A stretch of DNA of 64,000 bases from positions 62,001-126,000 of the forward strand of contig NZ_BTHK01000006.1 in NCBI RefSeq assembly GCF_033242365.1. The letters run 5' to 3'. A model generated the notes under the pieces. That model did not search any database and was not told the DNA's origin. It was given only the letters and a program-made list of their open reading frames with translations. Positions 1-7,935 of this stretch are shown one piece after another. Each line of letters begins with the position of its first letter. Position 1 is the stretch's first letter. Source of the stretch: Lachnoanaerobaculum sanguinis (GTDB lineage Bacteria; Bacillota; Clostridia; Lachnospirales; Lachnospiraceae). The position numbers and the translations under genes are program-made.

Positions 1-365
1 TCTGTGGGTTTGGTAGGTCTTTTATTGTCCAAATCATAATGAAACCATATGGAATCCGCTTTTACCAAAAACTCACCGTTTTCATCTTTTAAAAAGAAAT
101 TTCTATAGCCGTAAAAGCTTTTAAAGTTGTAGGCAAATGTGCCTACTTCCACTTTCTGTGCAAGTCCCGGCAATCTGCTTATATCTATCTGCCAGGAATT
201 CACCCACCAGGCTTCCTTTTTCCCTTGTAAATATTTTATTCCAAGTCCCAGGTCCTCAGATTGAAATGTTGAACAGTCCTGAAATAAATTCAAAAGTCCT
301 ACCAAAGACAGCTCTCCACTCTCCCCCAACTCACTGTATCTGATTCTTTCATTAAATGAATACAT
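1..365 (-). CDS. Acyl-ACP thioesterase, N-terminal part (cut by window edge)
   Basis: The minus strand stays open from an ATG at 363-365 to the left edge, giving about 121 residues without a stop. The protein starts MYSFNERIRYSELGESG, and carries a hot-dog segment (LLNLFQDCSTFQSEDLG, then a WWVNSWQIDI strand and SFYGYRNFFLKDENG) that I recognise as the bacterial acyl-ACP thioesterase family, which releases free fatty acids from acyl carrier protein in the cytoplasm. A GAGGTAAGG site precedes the ATG. It begins 24 bases after the stop of the C26 amidase gene, so the two probably share a transcript. The C-terminal half lies outside the window. Confidence 0.8.
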   Translation of the reverse strand, partial: MYSFNERIRYSELGESGELSLVGLLNLFQDCSTFQSEDLGLGIKYLQGKKEAWWVNSWQIDISRLPGLAQKVEVGTFAYNFKSFYGYRNFFLKDENGEFLVKADSIWFHYDLDNKRPTKPT

Positions 366-389
366 TTGACTACCTTACCTCACTGTCTC

Positions 390-1037
390 TTATTTTAAAA
401 GAGATTTGAAATACTCAAAAATTTCCTCACCTACTACCGCATCATCTCTTCTTTGTTTATAAGACATTCTCTCAGGATGAAACTGTGTAGCTATAATCGG
501 TAATTCTTCATGTATAACGGCTTCACACACTCCGTCCTCGGAGCGTAAAACCTCCTTCAGTCCTTTCCCGAGTTTTTTTGCGCCTTGGTGATGTGCGGAG
601 TTTATATTGAAAGTTTTACCGTAAAATTTTTCAAATAAATTTCCTTCTTCTACGCTTTTTACACTGTGTATGCTGTCATTATCATTTTTTCTTGTATGAA
701 TATCTCTTGTTGCAAGATCCTGATGTAAACTTCCGCCAAAGTATATATTTATAAGCTGCATACCTCTGCAAATGCCTAAGATGGGCTTTTTTGCCTTTAC
801 AAATGCATCTAAAATATCTCTTTGTGCTTTATCAAGCTCTCTGTCAGGCTCATCCGAACCGTTCATTTCTTCACCATAGTAAACAGGATCTATATCTCCG
901 CCACCGGGAAGAAGCAGACCGTCACATTTTATGGCTTCATCCACATCAAGAGTTGCGATAACTTCTATATCATTTTCTTTTAATGCATCGATATAATTTG
1001 TCAAGTTTTCAGTCCCTGCAAGTGCTACCTTCTTCAT
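390..1037 (-). CDS. Peptidase C26 / gamma-glutamyl-gamma-aminobutyrate hydrolase-like class I amidotransferase
   Basis: A 215-residue cytoplasmic protein of the class I glutamine amidotransferase fold. The sequence shows the PGGGDIDP loop near residue 44, the nucleophile elbow GICRGMQ with Cys90, and the His187/Glu189 pair in QFHPE, so the catalytic triad is intact. This subgroup hydrolyses gamma-glutamyl amide bonds, as PuuD does with gamma-glutamyl-GABA; the substrate here is unknown because no putrescine pathway gene is nearby. I start at the ATG at 1035-1037, which has GAGGA six bases ahead; an open extension of 13 codons runs back to 1076 into the terminator of the tRNA and is unlikely to be translated. 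The next gene downstream is the thioesterase. Confidence 0.85.
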   Translation of the reverse strand: MKKVALAGTENLTNYIDALKENDIEVIATLDVDEAIKCDGLLLPGGGDIDPVYYGEEMNGSDEPDRELDKAQRDILDAFVKAKKPILGICRGMQLINIYFGGSLHQDLATRDIHTRKNDNDSIHSVKSVEEGNLFEKFYGKTFNINSAHHQGAKKLGKGLKEVLRSEDGVCEAVIHEELPIIATQFHPERMSYKQRRDDAVVGEEIFEYFKSLLK

Positions 1038-1061
1038 AAAAAATCCTCGTCTATATATACT

Positions 1062-1099
1062 AAAAAACTCCCACAAACATCATTGTTTGAATGGGAGTT
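1062..1099 (-). terminator. Rho-independent terminator after tRNA-Gln
   Basis: The arms AACTCCCA (1066-1073) and TGGGAGTT (1092-1099) pair, and an inner CAAAC/GTTTG helix extends the hairpin. On the minus strand the hairpin is followed by a T run (1062-1065). It lies just downstream of the tRNA and ahead of the C26 amidase gene, so the amidase depends on readthrough or on a promoter I cannot place. Confidence 0.8.
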
Positions 1100-1106
1100 G
1101 TAAAAG

Positions 1107-1178
1107 CTGGGCTACTAGGATTCGAACCTAGAAATGCTGGAGTCAGAGTCCAGTGCCTTACCATTTGGCGATAACCCA
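1107..1178 (-). tRNA. tRNA-Gln (anticodon CUG)
   Basis: A full 72-nt cloverleaf can be drawn on the minus strand: acceptor TGGGTTA pairs with TAGCCCA, the anticodon stem is CTGGA/TCCAG with loop CTCTGAC (anticodon CTG, reading CAG), and the T arm is CTAGG-TTCGAAT-CCTAG. The discriminator is G and the 3' CCA is not encoded, so it must be added after transcription. It has its own promoter and terminator. Confidence 0.93.
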
Positions 1179-1192
1179 AAACTGACTTTAAT

Positions 1193-1221
1193 AGGATACT
1201 GCACTTATATACATTTGTCAA
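1193..1221 (-). promoter_or_regulatory. Sigma-70-type promoter of tRNA-Gln
   Basis: On the minus strand a perfect -35 TTGACA (1216-1221) and a -10 TATCCT (1193-1198) are 17 bases apart, and the tRNA begins 15 bases after the -10. Confidence 0.75.
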
Positions 1222-1272
1222 TAGAAAAATAAACTTTTTATTTAAAATAGAAAAATAAACTTTTTATTTAAA
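1221..1272. repeat. Perfect 26-bp tandem duplication
   Basis: The 26-bp unit starting ATAGAAAAATAAAC occurs twice head to tail (1221-1246 and 1247-1272) without a mismatch. It is A+T-rich, non-coding and lies between the tRNA promoter and the terminator of the neighbouring operon. It looks like a recent slippage or unequal-crossover duplication. Confidence 0.9.
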
Positions 1273-1277
1273 ATTTT

Positions 1278-1309
1278 CAAATAAATAGAGCCTATTAAAC
1301 AGGCCCTAT
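1278..1309 (-). terminator. Rho-independent terminator of the aminotransferase/ABC-F/exonuclease operon
   Basis: On the minus strand ATAGGGCCT pairs with AGGCTCTAT (1285-1309, one G-U pair, 7-nt loop) and is followed by TTTATTT. It lies 14 bases beyond the stop of the last gene of the run. Confidence 0.7.
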
Positions 1310-1322
1310 CTTCTAAAAAATT

Positions 1323-2015
1323 TTATTCCCATCTTTCAAACAAATCTTCAAACTTCAGGGTATCATCTTTTTTTATAACCTTACTTCTGCCGTCTCCGTA
1401 ATCATAGCAAAAAGTCGTCCATAGGTTTCTCTTTCCAAATCCTATTTTTACAAGTTTATCTAAAACGATACCGCCCTGTGGAAGCTCTTTTTTTAAAAAG
1501 TCGCACAGTTCATCAAGAGTTTTTATATCGACAAAATCATTTATACCCTGTTTAAATGTTATAGACTTATAATCATTGTCGTCTTTATCATAGATCCTTA
1601 TATGCTTCATATTTTGATTGAAGTTATTTATTCTCCCAGCTGTTTCATTGCCCTCTATAAGAGAAAAACCTCCCTGCATATAGGCTTTTTCTATCTTATA
1701 ATCCTTTAATGTATCATCTTTTTCGGTTTCTCTTTCGATGTTAACATTTTTACCGTCATACTTCACATCATAAATATCGCCTTTAAAATCCATATATTTT
1801 AAACGGGAACATGTGGCATTTGCAACCATGCATTTTACACTTGCCTCTTCCTGAAATCCCTTTTTAAGGCTTGGCTTTAAAAACTCTTTTTTACCCTCTT
1901 TAGACTTTGAGTATTCAGCCATATCATCATCGGAACTCTTAGGCTTTGATATTTTTATCATTAGAAAAACCGCAACTATCACTACCGCAACTGCCGCTAT
2001 AATAATTACATTCAT
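1323..2015 (-). CDS. Membrane-anchored protein of unknown function
   Basis: A 230-residue protein with one N-terminal hydrophobic segment (about residues 3-20, rich in Val, Ile and Ala) followed by a Lys/Asp/Glu-rich soluble region. It has no cleavage site typical of secreted proteins, so it is probably anchored with the bulk inside or outside the membrane; orientation is not clear. I do not recognise the soluble domain, which is predicted by eye to be mixed alpha/beta (for example the stretch YDVKYDGKNVNIERE). The ATG overlaps the stop codon of the GH13-like gene by four bases, so the two are translationally coupled, and a terminator follows. That coupling is the only clue to its role. Confidence 0.7.
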   Translation of the reverse strand: MNVIIIAAVAVVIVAVFLMIKISKPKSSDDDMAEYSKSKEGKKEFLKPSLKKGFQEEASVKCMVANATCSRLKYMDFKGDIYDVKYDGKNVNIERETEKDDTLKDYKIEKAYMQGGFSLIEGNETAGRINNFNQNMKHIRIYDKDDNDYKSITFKQGINDFVDIKTLDELCDFLKKELPQGGIVLDKLVKIGFGKRNLWTTFCYDYGDGRSKVIKKDDTLKFEDLFERWE

Positions 2016-3811
2016 ACCTTCTTCTTTCTTACATCCGCCTTTTTATCTTCTTCGGCAATAAGTACCATACAACTTCTGCATTCAACCGATATCTTTCTTT
2101 GGTCTTTTGTATTTACAGCTTCTTTCTTAAAAGGAGTATTTATATCATCCGTATTTACCAATATCTTCCAAGAGCTTCCCCTCTTTATAGTAGGAAGAGA
2201 AAACTCATGTCTGTCCCAATGCATATTTAAGATAATATATATATCCTGTTTTCCTTCTATAAGTATTCCCATCTGTCTGTTATAGTATTCAAAATCCGGT
2301 TTCCACACCTGCATACCGTGGACAGACGTTTTAGACTTTTCCCCACCCAAAATATACTCTCTTCTGAATTCAAGCATAGCCCTTACAAAGTCAAGAAAAT
2401 CCTTATTCTTGTTTACGAGCTTCCAATTGAAATAGCTTATATCATTGTCCTGACAGTATGTATTATTATTTCCGTTCTTTGACTGTAGTACCTCATCGCC
2501 GCTGCATATACATGGAGTACCTTTTGATATCATCAAAAGTAAAACCGCATTCAAATACATCCTTTTTCTTAGATTAAGCACCTGAGTTTTTTTGGTGTCA
2601 CCCTCAAATCCGCAGTTCCAGGAGAAGTTCATATTTGATCCGTCTGCATTGTCCTCTCCATTGTCTTCATTATGCTTATAATCATATCTGTATATATCAG
2701 CAAGTGAAAATCCGTTGATATCTGCAATAAAATTCATATAATTACTCTTATCTGCAATCACATTCGCAACGAAAGGAACCATTCCCTCATCACCCTTCAG
2801 ATATTTTCTCATATTATTCATATAATCATAATCCATAGAGATGATGTTTTTGTCCTTACTTTCATATATCTTATTTGTAAAGATAAATTTGCACTCAAGA
2901 AGATAGGGATCTTTTACAATATCCTCACAGTAGTCAACTCCTGTAAGATGAAAACCGTCTATATGATATTCTATTTTCCAATATCTTAATACATCAATTA
3001 TATAGCTGATATTCTTCTTAGCAAAGAAAAATTCCTGTATAACTCCGATACCTGCTTCATGCAGAGATTTCACCATACTCTTATATTCATTTACAGGATT
3101 TCTGTTTTTTCTGGTAGAATAACTTGCCTTAGGTGCAAAGTTTAAACTGTTTGCATATCCCCAATAGTTTATTCTGATTTTTTCCTGTTTTACTTTCTTC
3201 TCCTTATCAAAAAGAGAAATCCAGCTTCCACCGACTCTTATAAATTCATCAAATTCTGTAGCAGGCATTATATCAACAAAATCCACGCCAATGTCTTTTA
3301 AATAGTCTATCTTACTTATAAGTCCTTTAAATGTACCCTTGTCCACAACCTTTGAGCTGTTTGATTTTGTAAAACCTCTTATATGAAGCCTGTAAATAAA
3401 TGCTTCATCCAAAGTTTTATTGTCCAAGTTGTTTTCAAAACCATTACCCCAGTCAAATTCACTTATATACACAGGGCTTCTTCTCGGATTATCTATAAGA
3501 CTCGTTTTACCGAAACTGTCTCTGCCTGAAAAACATTTACCGTATTCATCCGGAAAAAGTCCTTTTTCATCCTCTAACGCATACTCAAAAGTTTTCTTAA
3601 TTCGTGTATTTACCTGTAAAAACCACACATCTCCTATTCTTGATTCTTTAGGAAACTCTATTCTGTCTACAGGCGCTTCTTCATTTCTTTCATAAAGGTT
3701 TAAATAGAGTCGTTCACACTTTCTTATAACCTTTATACAAAAATAAGAGGGCGTCACCGTTATACCAAGCGGATAAGAATAACTTCTTCCTCTCTCCTTC
3801 TGAACTACCAT
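2012..3811 (-). CDS. GH13 isoamylase/GlgX-like protein with degenerate active site
   Basis: A 599-residue protein laid out like glycogen-debranching enzymes: an N-terminal beta domain (about 10-100), a TIM-barrel region (about 135-490) and a C-terminal beta domain. Family landmarks remain, notably NEDNGEDNADGSNMNFSWNC (about 381-400) and GNNNTYCQDNDISYFNW (447-463). The catalytic motifs do not. The usual DGFRFD is DGFHLT (285-290), so the nucleophile Asp and its Arg partner are Thr and His; the HDGF Asp is INGF (Asn366); the segment that normally carries the acid Glu is absent; and DVVFNH is QEFFFAK. It is probably not a hydrolase and may bind glucan or act as scaffold. The final four bases overlap the next gene. 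Confidence 0.8.
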   Translation of the reverse strand: MVVQKERGRSYSYPLGITVTPSYFCIKVIRKCERLYLNLYERNEEAPVDRIEFPKESRIGDVWFLQVNTRIKKTFEYALEDEKGLFPDEYGKCFSGRDSFGKTSLIDNPRRSPVYISEFDWGNGFENNLDNKTLDEAFIYRLHIRGFTKSNSSKVVDKGTFKGLISKIDYLKDIGVDFVDIMPATEFDEFIRVGGSWISLFDKEKKVKQEKIRINYWGYANSLNFAPKASYSTRKNRNPVNEYKSMVKSLHEAGIGVIQEFFFAKKNISYIIDVLRYWKIEYHIDGFHLTGVDYCEDIVKDPYLLECKFIFTNKIYESKDKNIISMDYDYMNNMRKYLKGDEGMVPFVANVIADKSNYMNFIADINGFSLADIYRYDYKHNEDNGEDNADGSNMNFSWNCGFEGDTKKTQVLNLRKRMYLNAVLLLMISKGTPCICSGDEVLQSKNGNNNTYCQDNDISYFNWKLVNKNKDFLDFVRAMLEFRREYILGGEKSKTSVHGMQVWKPDFEYYNRQMGILIEGKQDIYIILNMHWDRHEFSLPTIKRGSSWKILVNTDDINTPFKKEAVNTKDQRKISVECRSCMVLIAEEDKKADVRKKKV

Positions 3812-3836
3812 AACGCACCTCCTTTAAGTCATATAT

Positions 3837-4604
3837 TTATATTTCAATATCCAGTTCTACCGGACAATGATCTGAACCTAAGATATCACTGTGTATCTTA
3901 GCTTCCTTTATTCTATCTTTTAATTTATCAGAAACTATAAAATAGTCAATACGCCAACCAACATTCTTTGCTCTGGCACCGCCCATATAGGACCACCATG
4001 AGTAAGCATCCGTTTTATCCGGATACAGTACTCTGAAGCTGTCGCAAAAGCCTGAAGATAGAATAACATCCATCTTGCCTCTTTCCTCATCTGTAAATCC
4101 GGCATTTTTCCTATTGGTCTTAGGATTTTTCAAATCTATCTCTTTATGAGCAACATTCAAATCACCGCAGAATATCACCGGCTTTTTTTCTTCAAGCTTT
4201 AAGATATAGGAGAGGAAAGCATCTTCCCAAGTCATTCTGTAGTCAAGTCTTGTAAGGCCTCTTTGAGAGTTTGGAGTATAGCAGGTTATCAGATAAAAAT
4301 CTTCATACTCCGCTGTAATAACTCTTCCCTCATTATCATGTTCCTCTATACCGATACCATAGGTTACATTAAGAGGCTTATCTTTAGTAAAAACAGCTAC
4401 ACCGGAGTAACCTTTTTTTTGCGCATAGTTCCAATAGTCATAATATCCCGGCAAATCAAGCTCTATTTGACCTTCTGAGAGCTTTGACTCCTGTATGCAA
4501 AAAATATCGGCATCAATATCTCTAAAGAAGTCTAAGAATCCCTTGGTAACAGCGGCTCTAAGTCCGTTGACATTCCATGAAATCATTTTCTTTGTACTTG
4601 CCAT
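3837..4604 (-). CDS. xth: Exodeoxyribonuclease III (AP endonuclease)
   Basis: A 255-residue member of the exonuclease-endonuclease-phosphatase fold, matching ExoA/Xth. It acts on abasic sites in base-excision repair and as a 3'-5' exonuclease. Visible motifs are ISWNVNGLRA at the N-terminus, IFCIQESKL (metal-binding Glu), FCGDLNVAHKEIDL, and the C-terminal SDHCPVELDI with the catalytic Asp-His. The start is ambiguous: ATG at 4602-4604 (chosen, 11 bases after GAAGAGAG) or ATG at 4611-4613, which overlaps the stop of the ABC-F gene. Either way the gene is coupled to the upstream ABC-F gene. Catalytic residues look complete. Confidence 0.92.
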   Translation of the reverse strand: MASTKKMISWNVNGLRAAVTKGFLDFFRDIDADIFCIQESKLSEGQIELDLPGYYDYWNYAQKKGYSGVAVFTKDKPLNVTYGIGIEEHDNEGRVITAEYEDFYLITCYTPNSQRGLTRLDYRMTWEDAFLSYILKLEEKKPVIFCGDLNVAHKEIDLKNPKTNRKNAGFTDEERGKMDVILSSGFCDSFRVLYPDKTDAYSWWSYMGGARAKNVGWRIDYFIVSDKLKDRIKEAKIHSDILGSDHCPVELDIEI

Positions 4605-4605
4605 A

Positions 4606-6243
4606 TCAATCATCACTCTCTTCATCTGCTGAAACTGTATATGTAAATCTCTTTCTTGCCATCTCATCAGACTCAAGGTATTCATCATAGGTTGTAATCT
4701 TGTCTATAAGACTTCCGTTAATGATCTCCATAATTCTGTTTGCAGTAGTCTGTACTACCTGATGGTCTCTTGATGAGAAGATCAGTACGCCTTTAAACTT
4801 TTCAAGTCCTGTATTGAGTGCTGTAATAGACTCCATATCAAGGTGGTCGGTAGGCTCATCAAGTATAAGTACATTTGCTCCACTTATCATAAGCTTTGAG
4901 AGCATGCAACGAACCTTCTCTCCTCCTGAAAGTACCTTAACTTTCTTTACTCCATCTTCACCTGCAAAAAGCATTCTGCCAAGGAAGCCTCTTACATAGG
5001 TAGCATCCTTGATTTCAGAATATCCTGTAAGCCATTCAACTATTGTCTCTTCACCGGAGAAATCCTTGGTATTGTCCTTTGGGAAATAGCTCTGTGTAGT
5101 GGTGAGTCCCCATTTATAGCTTCCGCTGTCAGGCTCCATCTCTCCTGCAAGTATCTTAAAAAGAACTGTCTTTGCCTTTTCATTAGGTCCTACAAGTGCT
5201 ACCTTATCTTCTCTATTCAGTACAAAGCTGATGTTATCAAGTACCTTCTCACCATCAACAGTTTTTGAAAGATTTTCAACTGTAAGAACTTCATTACCAA
5301 TCTCTCTTGCAGGTCTAAAATCAATATATGGATACTTTCTTGAAGACGGCTTTATATCGTCAAGCTCAATCTTTTCCAAGGCTCTCTTTCTGGATGTAGC
5401 CTGTTTTGACTTTGAAGCATTTGCAGAGAATCTTTGAATAAACTCCTGCAACTCCTTGATCTTTTCTTCTTTCTTTCTGTTTGCTTCCTTCATCTGTCGA
5501 ACCATAAGCTGGCTTGACTCATACCAGAAATCATAGTTTCCGGCATAGAGCTGTATCTTGCCATAGTCAATATCTGCAATCATTGTACAGACTTTATTAA
5601 GGAAATATCTGTCATGAGATACAACTATAATTGTGTTTTCAAAGTTTATAAGGAACTCTTCAAGCCAGGCAATAGCATCCAAATCAAGGTGGTTTGTAGG
5701 CTCGTCAAGTAAGAGTATATCAGGATTACCGAAGAGTGCCTTTGCAAGAAGTACCTTCACCTTAAGGTTTGACGGCATATCACTCATCAGTGTATAGTGA
5801 TGTTCCATATCGACTCCAAGTCCGTTCAGAAGTGCCGCCGCATCGGATTCGGCCTCCCAACCGTTCATATTTGCAAACTCACCTTCAAGGTCAGCCGCCT
5901 TTATACCGTCTTCTTCGGTAAAGTCAGGCTTTGCATATATTGCATCTTTTTCCTTCATTATCTCATACAGTCTTGCATTTCCCATTATTACTGTATCCAA
6001 AACAGTATATGTATCATATTTGAAATGGTCCTGTTCCAAGAATGAAAGTCTCTCTCCCGGTGTTATTACTATATCACCGTTTGTAGGTTCTATCTGTCCT
6101 GAGAGTATCTTAAGGAATGTTGACTTTCCCGCACCGTTTGCACCTATAAGTCCATAGCAGTTACCCGGTGTAAATTTTATATTAACATCTTCAAAAAGGG
6201 CTTTCTTCCCCAATCTGAGGGTTATTCCATTTGCACTAATCAT
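4606..6243 (-). CDS. ABC-F family ATPase (YkpA/YbiT type)
   Basis: A 545-residue soluble protein with two ATP-binding cassettes and no membrane segments, the signature of ABC-F factors that act on the ribosome. Cassette 1 has Walker A GANGAGKS (34-41) and Walker B LLLDEPTNHLD. Its signature loop reads MPSNLKVKV (about 155-163) rather than LSGG. Cassette 2 has a good signature, LSGGEKVRC, and LILDEPTDHLD, but its Walker A is GPNEKAKT, lacking the usual second Gly. Divergence at these spots is, as I recall, shared by the YkpA/YbiT branch, so it is not necessarily damage. The linker between cassettes (about 250-300) is Lys/Glu-rich. The gene overlaps the stop of the aminotransferase by one base. 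Confidence 0.88.
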   Translation of the reverse strand: MISANGITLRLGKKALFEDVNIKFTPGNCYGLIGANGAGKSTFLKILSGQIEPTNGDIVITPGERLSFLEQDHFKYDTYTVLDTVIMGNARLYEIMKEKDAIYAKPDFTEEDGIKAADLEGEFANMNGWEAESDAAALLNGLGVDMEHHYTLMSDMPSNLKVKVLLAKALFGNPDILLLDEPTNHLDLDAIAWLEEFLINFENTIIVVSHDRYFLNKVCTMIADIDYGKIQLYAGNYDFWYESSQLMVRQMKEANRKKEEKIKELQEFIQRFSANASKSKQATSRKRALEKIELDDIKPSSRKYPYIDFRPAREIGNEVLTVENLSKTVDGEKVLDNISFVLNREDKVALVGPNEKAKTVLFKILAGEMEPDSGSYKWGLTTTQSYFPKDNTKDFSGEETIVEWLTGYSEIKDATYVRGFLGRMLFAGEDGVKKVKVLSGGEKVRCMLSKLMISGANVLILDEPTDHLDMESITALNTGLEKFKGVLIFSSRDHQVVQTTANRIMEIINGSLIDKITTYDEYLESDEMARKRFTYTVSADEESDD

Positions 6244-7529
6244 TATAATTCTCCTAAGAGTTTATCAACTGCCGCCATCTTTGTACATAGACACAGAAGG
6301 TTTGCGGCTATCTCCAAATCCGCTACAGGCGGGAATGAAGGAGCGATACGAATATTCTTATCATCCGGATCTTTTCCGCCCGGGAATGTAGCTCCTGCAC
6401 CTGTCATTACAACACCTGCTTTTTTACATTTTGATACAACTTCTTTTGCGCATCCGTCCATAGTATCAAAAGAGATAAAGTATCCGCCCTTCGGCTTTGT
6501 CCAGCTTGCTATACCAAGACCGCCAAGCTCTTTTTCAAGTGTATCTATTACCATCTCAAACTTAGGTCTGAGTGAGTCGGCATGCTTTTTCATATGCTCT
6601 ACCATACCGTGAATATCTTTAAAATATCTTACATGTCTAAGTTGATTTACCTTATCATGTCCGATTGTCTGCATCTTCAACTGCTTCTTTATATCCTCAA
6701 GGTTGTTATGTGATGTTGCAAGTGCCGCAATACCTGATCCAGGGAATGTAACCTTTGATGTGGAAGCAAACTTATATACAAGATCAGGATTTCCCGCTCT
6801 CTTACACTCAGCCAAAATCTCTATAAGGTGATCCTGATCAAGATCATAGAGGTGATGAATTGTATATGCATTATCCCAATAAATTCTGAAATCCTTAGCG
6901 GCAGGCTTTAATCTTGCAAATCTTCTTACAACTTCGTCAGAGTATGAGTTTCCTGTAGGATTTGAATACTTCGGTACACACCAGATTCCCTTTATTGAGT
7001 CATCCTTTTGCACAAGTTCTTCTATCATATCCATATCGGGACCGCTCTCAAGCATCGGTACGCATACATTCTCAAATCCGAAATACTCAGTTATTGCAAA
7101 ATGTCTGTCATATCCCGGTACTATACAAAGGAACTTTACTTTGTCAAGCTTACACCATGGTGTTGAACCCATTACTCCATGTGTATATGATCTTGATATA
7201 CAGTCATACATTACATTAAGACTTGAGTTTCCGTAGATAATAAGGTTATCTGCCGGAACCTCCATCATATCACCCATAAGCTCCTTTGCCTCAGGAATAC
7301 CGTCAAGTACGCCGTAGTTTCTGCAGTCTGAACCGTTCTCACTCATAAGATCTTTATCTGATGAAAGTACATCCATAAGTCCCATAGAGATATCAAGCTG
7401 CTCCTGTGAAGGCTTTCCTCTACTCATATCAAGTTTCAAGTCTTTGGCCTGCATTGCCTTATATTCGGCCTTCAAGCTTTTTTTAAGCTCCAAAAGTTCC
7501 TCTTTTGTCAATTCTGCGTATGGTTTCAT
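6243..7529 (-). CDS. PLP-dependent class I aminotransferase, aspartate-aminotransferase-like
   Basis: A 428-residue fold-type I PLP enzyme. It shows DMSRGKPSQEQLDIS at the N-terminus, the YGNSSLNVM cofactor loop, NPTGNSYSDE, YWDNAY and the Schiff-base lysine in FASTSKVTFPGSG. The layout fits the family sometimes labelled aspartate aminotransferase (Asparate_amino domain), which differs from the classical AspC. It presumably exchanges the amino group between an amino acid and a 2-oxo acid in the cytoplasm; the real substrate cannot be read from sequence. It follows the small coiled-coil gene by 16 bases and its stop overlaps the ATG of the ABC-F gene (TAATG). Confidence 0.85.
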   Translation of the reverse strand: MKPYAELTKEELLELKKSLKAEYKAMQAKDLKLDMSRGKPSQEQLDISMGLMDVLSSDKDLMSENGSDCRNYGVLDGIPEAKELMGDMMEVPADNLIIYGNSSLNVMYDCISRSYTHGVMGSTPWCKLDKVKFLCIVPGYDRHFAITEYFGFENVCVPMLESGPDMDMIEELVQKDDSIKGIWCVPKYSNPTGNSYSDEVVRRFARLKPAAKDFRIYWDNAYTIHHLYDLDQDHLIEILAECKRAGNPDLVYKFASTSKVTFPGSGIAALATSHNNLEDIKKQLKMQTIGHDKVNQLRHVRYFKDIHGMVEHMKKHADSLRPKFEMVIDTLEKELGGLGIASWTKPKGGYFISFDTMDGCAKEVVSKCKKAGVVMTGAGATFPGGKDPDDKNIRIAPSFPPVADLEIAANLLCLCTKMAAVDKLLGEL

Positions 7530-7545
7530 TATCTTCTCCTTATAC

Positions 7546-7854
7546 CTATTTGTTATTTTTGCTCATTTCTTCAAGCTTTGCATTCAACTCATCTAATTTC
7601 TTTTGGCATTCAAGTATCTTTGATCTCTGATCAAATACCAGCTCATCATCTTTTAAAAGATCATTGGCCGCCACATACTCTCCTATAACCATTTTGTAGG
7701 ACTTTATAATATCCTCTTCTATTTTTATGTCTCTTTTGAGCTTTGTAATATCGGCAATTTCTCTGCCCTTATTTAAAGCATTCTGTGCTATTTTCTGTCC
7801 TTCTTCTTTAGCAATACTTCCATATATGCTTAACTTCTTGAAAAAATCTTCCAT
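7546..7854 (-). CDS. Small coiled-coil protein of unknown function
   Basis: A 102-residue highly charged helical protein. The second half (about 45-100) has a heptad-like pattern of Leu and Ile with Lys/Glu, ending LDELNAKLEEMSKNNK, and is likely to form a coiled coil. There is no signal peptide or membrane segment. I start at the ATG at 7852-7854, which has GGAGG at good spacing; six further codons upstream are open but lack a ribosome site. It is the first gene after its own promoter and leads the aminotransferase, ABC-F and exonuclease genes. No function is recognised. Confidence 0.75.
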   Translation of the reverse strand: MEDFFKKLSIYGSIAKEEGQKIAQNALNKGREIADITKLKRDIKIEEDIIKSYKMVIGEYVAANDLLKDDELVFDQRSKILECQKKLDELNAKLEEMSKNNK

Positions 7855-7880
7855 ATAGCCTCCTTTATTCAAATATTAAC

Positions 7881-7909
7881 AGTATAATTACTTTATCAAC
7901 TTTTAGCAA
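7881..7909 (-). promoter_or_regulatory. Promoter of the coiled-coil/aminotransferase operon
   Basis: Minus-strand -35 TTGCTA (7904-7909) and -10 TATACT (7881-7886) are separated by 17 bases, about 27 bases upstream of the first ATG. It lies in the 81-bp gap after pgeF, so the run from the coiled-coil gene onward can be transcribed independently. Confidence 0.6.
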
Positions 7910-7935
7910 GTCCAAGGTTACAGTTAGACAATAAA

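Noticed and set aside
1221..1272. Possible CRISPR-like repeat
   Set aside because: Only two units with no spacer between them and no cas genes nearby; it is a plain tandem duplication.
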